64,000 nt of DNA from Nocardioides sp. HDW12B (lineage in GTDB: Bacteria > Actinomycetota > Actinomycetes > Propionibacteriales > Nocardioidaceae), in assembly GCF_011299595.1 (NCBI RefSeq), contig NZ_CP049867.1, positions 1,798,001 to 1,862,000 of the forward strand. Reading direction: 5' to 3'. Each line of letters opens with the position of its first letter. Within the stretch, counting starts at the first letter, position 1. The position numbers were made by a program, and so were the translations under genes. A model generated the notes under the pieces. The model was not told where the DNA came from and made no database searches. It was given only the letters and a program-made list of their open reading frames with translations. Below are positions 52,449 to 64,000 of the stretch, piece after piece.

Positions 52449-53300
52449 TCAGTCCTCCGGGTGGTCGCGGCGCTTGAGGTAGCGCTCGAACTCCCGGGCG
52501 ATCGCCTCGCCGCTGGCCTCGGGCAGCTCGGCGGTGTCGCGGGTCTCCTCGAGGGCCCGGACGTAGTCGCCGATCTCCTCGTCCTCCTCGGAGAGCTCGT
52601 CGACCCCGCGCTCCCACGCCCGCGACTCCTCGGGCAGGTCGCCGAGGGGGATGCTGATCTCCAGCAGGTCCTCGAGCTGCCCCAGCAGGGCCAGGGTCGC
52701 CTTCGGGCACGGCGGCTGCGCGACGTAGTGGGGGACGGCCGCCCAGAAGGAGACCGACGGCATGTCGGTGCGGATGCAGGCGTCCTGGAAGACCCCCACG
52801 ATGCCGGTCGGCCCCTCGTAGGTCGACTGCTCGAGCTTGAGGCGGTCGGCCAGCTCGGGCTCGGTGGTGGTGCCGGAGACCGGGATGGGTCGGGTGTGCG
52901 GGGTGTCGGCGAGGAGCGCGCCCAGCGTCACCACCATCTCGGTGCCGAGCTCGTCGGCGCCGGCGAGCAGCTCGGCGCAGAACTGGCGCCAGCGCATGTT
53001 GGGCTCGATGCCGCGCAGCAGGATCACGTCGCGCAGCGCCCCCGGCGGTGAGGCGACCGACAGCTGCGTGGAGGGCCAGGTGATGCGGCGCATGCCGCTC
53101 TCGTCGGTGCCGACGACCGGGCGGTTGACCTGGAAGTCGTAGAAGTCCTCGGGGTCGATGACGGCGACCATCCGGGTGTCCCACACCTTGAGCAGGTGGT
53201 CGACCACGCCGGACGCGGCGTCGGCGGCGTCGTTCCAGCCCTCGAAGGCGGCGATGAGGACGGGCGACCGCAGGGCGGGGAACTCCTCGATCTCGATCAC
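52449..53300 (-). CDS. PAC2 family protein
   Basis: A 283-aa homologue of proteasome-assembly chaperone 2: [38 protein letters not shown] and [24 protein letters not shown]. An acidic C-terminal helix ([19 protein letters not shown]) may extend the dimer. In actinobacteria its partner is unknown; a proteasome link is only by name. The GTG start at 53300 leaves about 79 bp to divergent metH, so both promoters lie there. Confidence 0.85.
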   Translation of the reverse strand: MIEIEEFPALRSPVLIAAFEGWNDAADAASGVVDHLLKVWDTRMVAVIDPEDFYDFQVNRPVVGTDESGMRRITWPSTQLSVASPPGALRDVILLRGIEPNMRWRQFCAELLAGADELGTEMVVTLGALLADTPHTRPIPVSGTTTEPELADRLKLEQSTYEGPTGIVGVFQDACIRTDMPSVSFWAAVPHYVAQPPCPKATLALLGQLEDLLEISIPLGDLPEESRAWERGVDELSEEDEEIGDYVRALEETRDTAELPEASGEAIAREFERYLKRRDHPED

Positions 53301-53378
53301 GTCCCCACCCTATGCCGCGACCGTCCCGCTGGGTGGCAGGCGGCGCCCACCCTCGTCCGCCTCTCCTACCCTGGTGAG

Positions 53379-57154
<3,776 letters not shown>

Positions 57155-57155
<1 letters not shown>

Positions 57156-57865
57156 TGCCCGAGCCCTCCGCGGCGCCGGGGTCGCACGACCTCGCCGGCG
57201 TCCTGCTGGACATGGACGGCACCCTGGTCGACACCGAGCCGTTCTGGTTCGAGGCCGAGAAGGCGGTGGTCGCCGAGCACGGTGGCACCTGGAGCGACGA
57301 GCAGGCGCTGAGCATGGTGGGCAGCGACCTGCTGACCTGCGCCCGCCGGCTGCGCGACGAGGGCGGGGTGACGGCCGACCCGCACGCGGTCGTGGACCGT
57401 CTGGTGTCCCACGTCATCGAGCGCACGCGCCGGGAGGTGCCCTGGCGTCCCGGTGCCCGCGAGCTGCTGGCCGACCTCCGTCACCACGCGGTGCCGACCG
57501 CGCTGGTCACCATGTCGTGGCGCCCGCTGGCCGACGCCCTCGTGGCGGACCTCCCGGCCGGCACGTTCGACGCGGTGGTGACCGGCGACGCCGTCACCCA
57601 CGGCAAGCCCCACCCGGAGCCCTACCTCACCGCTGCCGCGCTGCTGGGGGTGGACCCGACCCGCTGCGTCGCGATCGAGGACTCCGTCACCGGCGCGGCC
57701 TCGGCCGACGCGGCCGGCTGCCTGGTGCTCGTCGTGCCGCACCACGTCCCGGTCGACGACGGCCCGAGCCGTGTCGTGGTGCCCGGGCTCGAGGGCGTGG
57801 GCACCGCCGACCTCCGCCAGTGGATCAGCGACCGGGCCGACCGGGCTGGGGCAGGTCGCCGATGA
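57155..57865 (+). CDS. HAD family hydrolase (beta-phosphoglucomutase-like)
   Basis: A 236-aa phosphatase of HAD subfamily IA. Motif I is LLDMDGTLVDTEPFW, motif II TALVTMSW, motif III Lys in THGKPHPEPY, and motif IV CVAIEDSVTGAASADAAG. Its ATG overlaps metH's stop by one base (TGATG), so it is co-translated. The C-terminus overlaps the convergent PAS gene by 41 bp, which is unusual for unrelated genes. Substrate not known; probably a sugar phosphate or similar. Confidence 0.88.
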
Positions 57866-58949
57866 CGGCGTTCAGGTCGAGGATGAGCTCGCGGAGGTCG
57901 GTCGCGGCCTGGTCGAGCTGGAAGGCGATCGTGCTGGCGGCGTGAGCCTCCACGTCGTCGAGCTTGCGGCGCAGGATCTGCAGCCGCAGACCGGCGGCGA
58001 AGATGCGCTGGAGCACGTTGTCGTTGGCGTCGCGGACCGCGAGGGCGTGGCGGCGGCGCAGGTCGACCTGGCGGGCGTACTCCTCGTTGGCCTGCTCGAG
58101 GTCGCGCCGGCTGCGGCCCAACGAGTGGCGTGAGCTGACGTCGGTGGCGACGCCGTCCACGTGCAGGGCGCCGTCGACGGTCCGCGGGACCGTGCGCCAC
58201 GAGACCCACCGCTCCGTGCCGTCCCCGGCGAGGAGACGGATCTCGACCTCGAGGGGCTGCCCCGTCCGCGCGGCCTGCTCGAGCTCGCGCACGGCGGGCA
58301 GGTCGTCGGGGTGAGCGTGACGCTCGACCAGCGGCACCAGCGCCTCCTCGGAGGAGACCGGCGCGCCGAAGACCGTGGCGGAGTTCGGTCCGAAGTAGCG
58401 CCACTCGAGCTCGTCGTCGACGACCTGGACCGTGAAGGCGAAGACGTCGACGAGGGCCATCGTGCGCTCGACGGACGAGCCGTCGGGGGTGCCCGCGGTC
58501 ACAGGCGCGTCCGTCGTCGGGGTCGGCGGCGGTGCGCCCTCCTCCTGGACGCGGCGGCCGACCATCCGGGCCACGGTCTCCAGGAGCGCCAGCTCGGCGC
58601 CGGCGGGCTCGCGCAGGTCGGGTCCGGCGAAGGTGAGCGCCCCGGTCGCCCCGGTCTCGCCCCGGACCGGGACCGTCAGCGTGGGGACGTCGCCGTCACG
58701 CCACAGGACCCGCCGGGACCCCCACGTGTCCGGCTCGAGGTCCTCGGGCTGGGGGAGGGGGCTCCGAGCCGCATCGTCCTCACCCGGCCGGCCGCCCTCG
58801 GCGTACCAGCGTCGCGCGACGGCGTCCGCGACGGCGTACGTCGCCGTCTGCCACCCGACCAGGGCTCCGAGACCGCGGACCAGGGCGTCGAGATCGTCGT
58901 CGGGGTGGGGCCGCCCCGTGGTGCCCTGCCCGTGCGGATCCGCGCTCAT
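57825..58949 (-). CDS. GAF/PAS protein with degenerate HisKA_3-like domain
   Basis: A 374-aa cytosolic protein. Residues 20-140 form a GAF-like domain, about 160-270 a PAS domain (ERTMALVDVFAFTVQVVDDE, then RYFGPNSATVFGAP and the PAC end), and about 280-365 a long helical pair RDLEQANEEYARQVDLRRRH and VRDANDNVLQRIFAAGLRLQ. The last matches the HisKA_3 dimerisation box HD-x-VLQRLFAxGL of DevS-like kinases, but the phosphoacceptor His is Asn, and no ATPase domain follows. It cannot be a normal kinase; perhaps a dimeric sensor acting on partners. Confidence 0.78.
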   Translation of the reverse strand: MSADPHGQGTTGRPHPDDDLDALVRGLGALVGWQTATYAVADAVARRWYAEGGRPGEDDAARSPLPQPEDLEPDTWGSRRVLWRDGDVPTLTVPVRGETGATGALTFAGPDLREPAGAELALLETVARMVGRRVQEEGAPPPTPTTDAPVTAGTPDGSSVERTMALVDVFAFTVQVVDDELEWRYFGPNSATVFGAPVSSEEALVPLVERHAHPDDLPAVRELEQAARTGQPLEVEIRLLAGDGTERWVSWRTVPRTVDGALHVDGVATDVSSRHSLGRSRRDLEQANEEYARQVDLRRRHALAVRDANDNVLQRIFAAGLRLQILRRKLDDVEAHAASTIAFQLDQAATDLRELILDLNAVIGDLPQPGRPGR

Positions 58950-59083
58950 GCGGTGCTTGCCCTCCAGGTCCCGACCCCCGTCAACTGCTCACACGGTAGG
59001 GGGAGAAGGCCCCGAACGCGGCGAAGCGGACGGACCTGAACGCGTGTCGTGGGGCCGGCCCGGTCGACGACCGGCGCGCCCTC

Positions 59084-59097
59084 GGGACCAACGTCCC
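59084..59097. promoter_or_regulatory. DosR/DevR-like box 1
   Basis: GGGACCAACGTCCC is a palindrome with core GGGAC-N4-GTCCC. The extended context CTCGGGACCAACGTCCCACC resembles the mycobacterial DosR consensus TTSGGGACTWWAGTCCCSAA. It is the nearer of two sites to the GAF/PAS gene. Confidence 0.55.
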
Positions 59098-59159
59098 ACC
59101 GAACGGACAGGCGCTACCGCCCAGTTGGCGACCTCGAGGTCGACAAACGGATCGATTTG

Positions 59160-59173
59160 GGGACCAAAGTCCC
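59160..59173. promoter_or_regulatory. DosR/DevR-like box 2
   Basis: GGGACCAAAGTCCC with flanks TTG and GAT; over 20 bases it differs from the DosR consensus at only two positions. It lies 76 bp from box 1 and 107 bp before the subtilase start. Confidence 0.6.
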
Positions 59174-59280
59174 GATTCAGCCGGTAGTTTGGTGGTGATA
59201 AACCAGACATTGAATATGAAACCCCGCTTCTCGCCATACTCGTCGATTCTCGGGGGCCTGTCTTTGGGAGGGGACGAGCA

Positions 59281-60990
59281 ATGAGCAACAAGGTGTTCAG
59301 AGCGATCAGCAGCCACCGAGGAGCGGTCGTGGCCGTCACGGCACTGGCCCTGACGGGGGTCGCCTGCCCGGCCCTCGCCGAGGAGGTGGACGCGACCACG
59401 GCCACCGACGTGCCGACGGTCGCCGAGGCCGCGAGCTCGGAGGGCGACGCGATCGTCTCCACCGAGTGGGGCGACGTCACCGCCCGCCAGGAGGACGCCT
59501 CCACCAACGCCGCCGGCACCTGGTCGGCCTCGCGTGACGTCTCGTCGATGTGGTCGCTCACCCGCAGCCTCGGCATCCAGGACGCCTGGTCGCAGGGGAT
59601 CACCGGTGACGACGTCACGGTCGCCGTCATCGACACCGGCATCGCGCCGGTCCGCGGCCTGACCACCGCCCCCGACCAGGTCGTCGACGGGCCGGACCTG
59701 TCCTTCGACAACCACCTCGAGGGCTCGCGGTACTACGACGAGTTCGGTCACGGCACCCACATGGCGGGCATCGTCGCCGGGCGCGACGCCGACTGGTCCG
59801 CGACCAGCCCCGCACCCGGACAGTTCGCCGGCGTCGCCCCCGAGGCGCAGCTGCTGAACATGAAGGTCGGTGCCGGCGACGGCGGCGTCGACGTCTCGCA
59901 GGTCATCGCCGCCCTGGACTGGGTCGTCGAGCACCGCGACGCCGGCGGGATGGACGTCCGCGTGGTGTCCCTGGCCTACGGCACGGTCTCGCTGCAGCCC
60001 TCGCAGGTCGACCCGCTGGCGCGCGCGGTCGAGAACGCCTGGCGCGCCGGCATCGTCGTGGTCGCCTCGGCCGGCAACGACGGCCTCGAGACCGACCACC
60101 TCCTGATGCCGGCCCTCAGCCCGCACATCCTCGCCGTGGGCGCCGTGGACCCCCGCAGCACCGACGACCGGGCCGACGACGTCGTCGCCGACTTCACCAA
60201 CGGCGGCAACGACGAGCGCCGACCCGACGTCGTCGCCCCCGGCCGCTCGGTCGTCTCGCTCCGGGTGCCCGGCTCCTACGCCGACGTCACCAGCCCGGAG
60301 GGCCGCGTCGAGGGCGACCTGAGCGAGCGCTACTTCCGCGGCAGCGGCACCTCGCAGGCCACCGCCTTCGTCGCCGGCCAGGTCGCGCTGCTGCTGCAGC
60401 AGCGCCCCGACCTCACCCCCGACCAGGTCAAGACGCTGCTCATGTCGACCGCCCGTCCGCTCGCCGGGAACGAGCCGGCGATGGGCGCCGGGGTCCCCGA
60501 CGTGCTCGCTGCGGTGGCAGCCCCCGCCCCGGGCGACGCCCCGACGACGGACGCCCCCTTCTCCAGCGGCCTCGGCAGCCTGGACGCCGCGCGCGGCGAC
60601 GCCCGCGTCGTCGACCCCGACAGCGGCACCGTGCTGGAGGGCGAGCAGGACGCCCAGGGCCAGCCCTGGGACGCCGCGGCCTGGGTCGCCGCGACGGCGT
60701 CCGGCGGAGCCTGGGACGGCGGCACCTGGAACGGACGCACCTGGACCGGCGACGAGCTCGTCGCCGGGGCCTGGGAGTACGCCCCCTGGACCGGCACCTC
60801 CTGGTCCGGCGCCACGTGGGAGGACCGGCACACGGCCGAGTCCACCTGGGAGGCGCGCAGCTGGCGCAACGACGGGTGGGAGGCGCGCAGCTGGCGTGAG
60901 GACTCGTGGGAGGCCCGCAGCTGGCGCGAGGACTCGTGGGAGGCCCGCAGCTGGCGGCAGGACTCGTGGGAGGCCCGCAGCTGGCGGTGA
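59281..60990 (+). CDS. Secreted S8 serine peptidase with Trp-rich C-terminal repeats
   Basis: A 569-aa subtilase. Signal peptide to about residue 33 (ACPALA). Triad: Asp118 (VAVIDTGIAP), His157 (FGHGTHMAG), Ser358 (GSGTSQATAF), with oxyanion Asn266 (SAGND). The catalytic domain ends near 410, followed by a Pro/Ala linker, then a tail where Trp recurs every 5-8 residues (WDGGTWNGRTWTGDE). It finishes with five 10-residue units WEARSWRxDx encoded by 30-bp repeats. ATG 59281 has GGGAGG upstream. The GGDEF-EAL gene follows 12 bp later, so they form one unit. Confidence 0.88.
   Translation: MSNKVFRAISSHRGAVVAVTALALTGVACPALAEEVDATTATDVPTVAEAASSEGDAIVSTEWGDVTARQEDASTNAAGTWSASRDVSSMWSLTRSLGIQDAWSQGITGDDVTVAVIDTGIAPVRGLTTAPDQVVDGPDLSFDNHLEGSRYYDEFGHGTHMAGIVAGRDADWSATSPAPGQFAGVAPEAQLLNMKVGAGDGGVDVSQVIAALDWVVEHRDAGGMDVRVVSLAYGTVSLQPSQVDPLARAVENAWRAGIVVVASAGNDGLETDHLLMPALSPHILAVGAVDPRSTDDRADDVVADFTNGGNDERRPDVVAPGRSVVSLRVPGSYADVTSPEGRVEGDLSERYFRGSGTSQATAFVAGQVALLLQQRPDLTPDQVKTLLMSTARPLAGNEPAMGAGVPDVLAAVAAPAPGDAPTTDAPFSSGLGSLDAARGDARVVDPDSGTVLEGEQDAQGQPWDAAAWVAATASGGAWDGGTWNGRTWTGDELVAGAWEYAPWTGTSWSGATWEDRHTAESTWEARSWRNDGWEARSWREDSWEARSWREDSWEARSWRQDSWEARSWR
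60847..60987 (+). repeat. Five 30-bp coding repeats (WEARSWR)
   Basis: Units start at 60847, 60877, 60907, 60937 and 60967 (the last truncated to 21 bp before the stop). Each begins TGGGAGGCSCGCAGCTGGCG. High identity between units 2-5 indicates recent expansion. They encode an alternating Trp/charged tail of the subtilase. Confidence 0.85.
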
Positions 60991-61002
60991 TTCTCTGAGA
61001 CG

Positions 61003-63777
61003 ATGGACGGCGTGCCCGCCGACGTGAGCCCTCACCCCGACACCGGGGCCGCCACGTCCGCCGGCACGCCGTCCTCGTCCGCGGCCCCACCGGGGGCCGC
61101 CCCGCACCCCCCGTCGGCCGCGGGCGACACCGCGCCGACCGAGACGGGCGGGCCGAGGTCGGCCACCTCCCGGTCCCACCTCGTCTGGCTCCTGGTGCTG
61201 GCCCTCACCGGTGCCGCCGCCGCGGTGATCCTGCCCGGCATGCTGTCGGACCCCGCCGCGGTCGGGCCGACCGCGGCCGGGCTTGCCCTGGTGCCGCTCT
61301 TCGCGCTGACCGAGGTGGTCGTCATCCACCTGCCCACGCAGCGCAACGCCTACGGCCACACGCTGCGCGAGGTGCCGGCGGTCGTCGGGCTGACGTTCCT
61401 GGCACCGCAGGAGTACGTGCTGGTCTACGTCGTCGGCACCGTCTCCGCGCTCTTCCTCGTCACCCGGATGCGTGGCGTGAAGCTCGCGTTCAACTCCGCG
61501 CTCTTCGCCTTCGAGGCCGGTCTCGGTGCCGCGGTCTACCACCTGGTGCTCGCCGGGGGCGACCCGATCTCTCCCACCGGGTGGCTCGCGGCGCTCGCCG
61601 CCGTGGTCGCCACCGACCTGATCTCCGCCGCCGCGATCACCACGGCCATCAGCGTGACCGAGGGCGTGTTCGACGGGGACGTGCTGCGCGAGGCGCTGCG
61701 CTCGGGTCTCGCCGCCGCCTGCATCAACACCTGCGTCGCGCTGCTGGTGGCGACGCTGCTCATCGTGCGACCGACCTCGCTGCCGCTGCTGGCCGTCGTG
61801 GTGGTGCTGCTGGTGCTCGGCTACCGCGTCTACATCACGCTCGCGCGCGGGCACGCCCGCACCCAGCTGCTCTACCGGTTCGTCGACCGCACCGCCACGG
61901 CCCAGGCGCTCGACGACGTGATCCGCGTCGTGCTCACCGAGGCGGCCGACCTCATGCACGCCGAGAGCGCCCACCTCCTGGAGACGACCGACGACCCCGG
62001 CAGGGTGCGGTGCCACAGCATCGCGGCCGGCGGGACCGAGCCCATCACCACGCTGCTCACGCTCCCGGGCCACGACGACGGTGGCGGCGGTGACGGCGGC
62101 GTCGGCATCGGCGGCGGCACGCCCTGGTGGCACCCGGCGCTGGAGGGGCGACCCCTGCTGCTGGCGGCGGGGCGACAGGGCGGTGGTGACGCCGACCAGG
62201 AGCCCGACGAGGGACGCGACGACGGACGTCACGACGCACCGGACGACGTACCGGCGCCGACGTCGGCCGTGCTGCCCGCGCACCCGCGTGACGCCGTCGC
62301 GGCGCCGCTGCGAGCGGCCCGCGGGGTCCGGGCCGCCCTGGTGGTGTGCGACCGGTCGTTCGACCAGGAGACCTTCGGGCGCGACGACGTCCAGGTCTTC
62401 GCCACCCTGGCCTCGCACGCCGCGGTGGCCATCGAGCGGGCCGACACCGTCCACCGGCTCGAGCAGATGGTGGAGCAGCGCGCCCACGACGCGCTGCACG
62501 ACCCGCTGTCGGGGCTGCCCAACCGTCGCGCCTTCAACGAGGCCGTCGCGCGCGCGATGGCCGACGTCGGTCGCGTCCGGGCGCAGGACAGTGGCGCCCC
62601 GGCCCGCGGGGTCGTGCTGCTGCTGGACCTCGACGACTTCAAGGACGTCAACGACACGCTCGGGCACAGCGCCGGGGACCGGCTCATCACCGAGAGCGGC
62701 GAGCGGCTGCGGCACGAGGCAGCCGGCATGGTGGCGCGGCTCGGCGGCGACGAATTCGCCGTCCTGCTGCCCGGCATGACCCTGGCCGAGGGACTGCGCC
62801 ACGCGCAGCACCTGCACGCAGCGCTCTCGGCACCGGTGCCGCTCGACGACGTCGACCTCATCGTCTCCTCGAGCATCGGGGTGGCCGAGTTCAGCTCGGC
62901 CGCGAGCACGGCCGAGGAGCTGCTGGCCCAGGCCGACGTGGCGATGTACACCGCCAAGGCCGCGCGCTCCGGGGTCGCGGTCTACCGCCCCGAGGAGGGC
63001 GACTCGACGGCCCGACGGCTCGCGCTGGCCGCCGACCTGCCCCAGGCGCTCGCCGTGGGCGACATCCGGCTGTGGTACCAGCCGCAGGCGGACCCCCGGA
63101 CCGGGACGATCGCCGGCTTCGAGGCCCTCATGCGCTGGCACCACCCCGTCTTCGGCATGGTGCCGCCGCCCGAGATCGTGGCCGTCGCCCACCGGACCGG
63201 CCGGGTGCGCAGCCTCACCGACGACCTCATCCGTCAGGCGCTGTCGGCGCGGCACGCGTGGGCGGAGGCCGGACACCCGCTCGCGGTGTCGGTCAACGTC
63301 ACCCCGGCCGACATCGCCGACCCGATGCTGGTCTCGCGCGTCCGCCTGGAGCTGGCCCGCTCGGCGACCCCCGCCGAGGCGCTCGTGCTGGAGGTGACCG
63401 AGAGCGACGCCATGAAGGACCCCGAGCGCAGCCTGGAGGTCCTCACCGCGCTCAGCGCGCTCGGCGTCACGCTGTCGGTCGACGACTTCGGGACCGGCTA
63501 CTCGTCCCTGGCCTACCTCGACCGGCTGCCGGTGAAGGAGGTCAAGGTCGACCAGTCGTTCATCATCCGGATGCAGGAGGGGACCACGGACCCGACGGTG
63601 CTGCGGGCGACCATCGGGCTGGCGCACGACCTGGGGCTGCGCGTGGTCGCCGAGGGTGTGGAGAGCGAGTCGGCACGGGTCCTCGTGCGGGACCTGGGCG
63701 TCGACCTCTACCAGGGGTTCGGGCTGGCGCGGCCGATGACGGCCCCCGACGTGCTGGGCTGGCTCGAGCGGTACTGA
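61003..63777 (+). CDS. Membrane GGDEF-EAL protein (c-di-GMP turnover)
   Basis: A 924-aa protein. A disordered Pro/Ala N-terminus (1-55) leads to about seven helices (60-280, MASE-like), a GAF-like domain broken by a Gly/Asp-rich insert (about 350-430), a GGDEF domain with the intact motif ARLGGDEFAVLL near residue 583, and an EAL domain with FEALMRW near 706, DDFGTGYSSLAYLDR and EGVES. Both catalytic signatures are kept, so it may make and degrade c-di-GMP in response to a membrane signal. ATG 61003 follows the subtilase by 12 bp. Confidence 0.9.
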   Translation: MDGVPADVSPHPDTGAATSAGTPSSSAAPPGAAPHPPSAAGDTAPTETGGPRSATSRSHLVWLLVLALTGAAAAVILPGMLSDPAAVGPTAAGLALVPLFALTEVVVIHLPTQRNAYGHTLREVPAVVGLTFLAPQEYVLVYVVGTVSALFLVTRMRGVKLAFNSALFAFEAGLGAAVYHLVLAGGDPISPTGWLAALAAVVATDLISAAAITTAISVTEGVFDGDVLREALRSGLAAACINTCVALLVATLLIVRPTSLPLLAVVVVLLVLGYRVYITLARGHARTQLLYRFVDRTATAQALDDVIRVVLTEAADLMHAESAHLLETTDDPGRVRCHSIAAGGTEPITTLLTLPGHDDGGGGDGGVGIGGGTPWWHPALEGRPLLLAAGRQGGGDADQEPDEGRDDGRHDAPDDVPAPTSAVLPAHPRDAVAAPLRAARGVRAALVVCDRSFDQETFGRDDVQVFATLASHAAVAIERADTVHRLEQMVEQRAHDALHDPLSGLPNRRAFNEAVARAMADVGRVRAQDSGAPARGVVLLLDLDDFKDVNDTLGHSAGDRLITESGERLRHEAAGMVARLGGDEFAVLLPGMTLAEGLRHAQHLHAALSAPVPLDDVDLIVSSSIGVAEFSSAASTAEELLAQADVAMYTAKAARSGVAVYRPEEGDSTARRLALAADLPQALAVGDIRLWYQPQADPRTGTIAGFEALMRWHHPVFGMVPPPEIVAVAHRTGRVRSLTDDLIRQALSARHAWAEAGHPLAVSVNVTPADIADPMLVSRVRLELARSATPAEALVLEVTESDAMKDPERSLEVLTALSALGVTLSVDDFGTGYSSLAYLDRLPVKEVKVDQSFIIRMQEGTTDPTVLRATIGLAHDLGLRVVAEGVESESARVLVRDLGVDLYQGFGLARPMTAPDVLGWLERY

Positions 63778-63926
63778 GCCCGTCGCAGGCGCGTGGGACC
63801 GCAAATCGTTGCCATTTCGCGACCTCGCGGGCCGTCCCCGTCCGTAGATATCGGTGTGTCGGAGGACATAGGTTCGGCCCGTCCGCGGCACGTCGCCGGG
63901 ACCAGACGGATCGTGAGGAGCCAGTT

Positions 63927-64000
63927 GTGAAGGCCTTGAACACACGTCGGTGGCGCGCAGGCGCTGTCGGACTCATGGCGGGTGCGCTCACGCTGACCGC
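63927..64000 (+). CDS. Start of a probable secreted protein, cut by the window end
   Basis: GTG 63927 follows AGGAG by seven bases. The 24 visible codons read MKALNTRRWRAGAVGLMAGA then LTLT, a typical basic-plus-hydrophobic signal peptide. Nothing can be said of the mature protein. Confidence 0.6.
   Translation, partial: MKALNTRRWRAGAVGLMAGALTLT

Larger units (their letters stand above)
58950..59280. other. Divergent intergenic region with paired DosR-like sites
   Basis: About 330 bp between the GAF/PAS gene and the subtilase. It holds two GGGAC-N4-GTCCC palindromes (entries below). The section near 59175-59240 is AT-rich for this genome (GATAAACCAGACATTGAATA) and is the likely promoter of the subtilase. 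Confidence 0.65.

Noticed and set aside
63778-63926. c-di-GMP riboswitch before the last gene
   Set aside because: GGGACCGCAAAT-like bases recall the class I core, but the conserved paired helices and GNRA receptor could not be traced.
58981-63945. A 1654-codon minus-strand frame over the subtilase and GGDEF-EAL genes
   Set aside because: It is Gly/Arg/Asp-rich mirror sequence of two clearly real plus-strand genes with intact catalytic motifs.

Overview
The window is a high-GC actinobacterial chromosome segment with GTG/TTG starts, short intergenic gaps and ATGA/GTGA overlaps. A mycothiol ligase gene (mshC), GuaB1, DUF3090, a SCO1664-type protein, a PAC2 protein, a deazaflavin-type nitroreductase and an SOS box of the CGAAC-N4-GTTCG class together point to Actinomycetota. 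Nocardioidaceae (Nocardioides or a relative) is my best guess, but it is an inference from gene content and was not tested by search.

Layout. 1-22.6 kb is ordinary chromosome: a TauE/SafE permease end, hydrolases, NUDIX, PEBP, siroheme synthase, an rRNA methyltransferase, peptide deformylase, a two-gene acyl-CoA dehydrogenase operon behind a palindromic operator, a cyclopropane-fatty-acid synthase coupled to a DUF1295 membrane protein, two tandem secreted trypsin-like proteases, guaB1, an SOS-boxed DUF222/HNH protein, a patatin/nitroreductase pair, and two adjacent decayed genes (a SulP transporter and a membrane alpha/beta-hydrolase).

22,659-40,593 is an integrated genomic island of about 17.9 kb. 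A 21-bp direct repeat marks its ends. The right copy is the 3' end of tRNA-Leu(GAG), next to a tyrosine integrase and a small excisionase. Repeats of GAGTGGGACATGA near both ends look like integrase arm sites. The cargo is a minus-strand copper block (P-type ATPase behind a CsoR-like operator, DUF6153, DUF305, two small membrane proteins, a beta-propeller lipoprotein) and a mercury/thiol-redox block (MerR regulator with a 19-bp-spacer promoter, thioredoxin-like protein, flavin disulfide reductase, MerB, MerT-like protein, broken thioredoxin, CcdA, MFS and TauE exporters). Between them lie remnants of an older element: a truncated gene end, an unknown 436-aa protein, a 3' half of tRNA-Met and a frameshifted small membrane protein. 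The island is therefore composite.

40.6-64 kb returns to core chromosome: M20 peptidase, ArfB, a lipoprotein hydrolase with a minisatellite linker, aldo/keto reductase, uppP, an M4 metalloprotease with a CUB-like tail, corA, then a conserved actinobacterial run (histidine phosphatase, DUF3090, SCO1664-like, mshC, PAC2, metH, HAD). The right end carries a GAF/PAS protein with a degenerate histidine-kinase dimerisation region, divergent from a subtilase with Trp-rich repeats and a GGDEF-EAL protein. The gap between them holds two DosR/DevR-like palindromes. No rRNA, CRISPR array or intact insertion sequence was seen.
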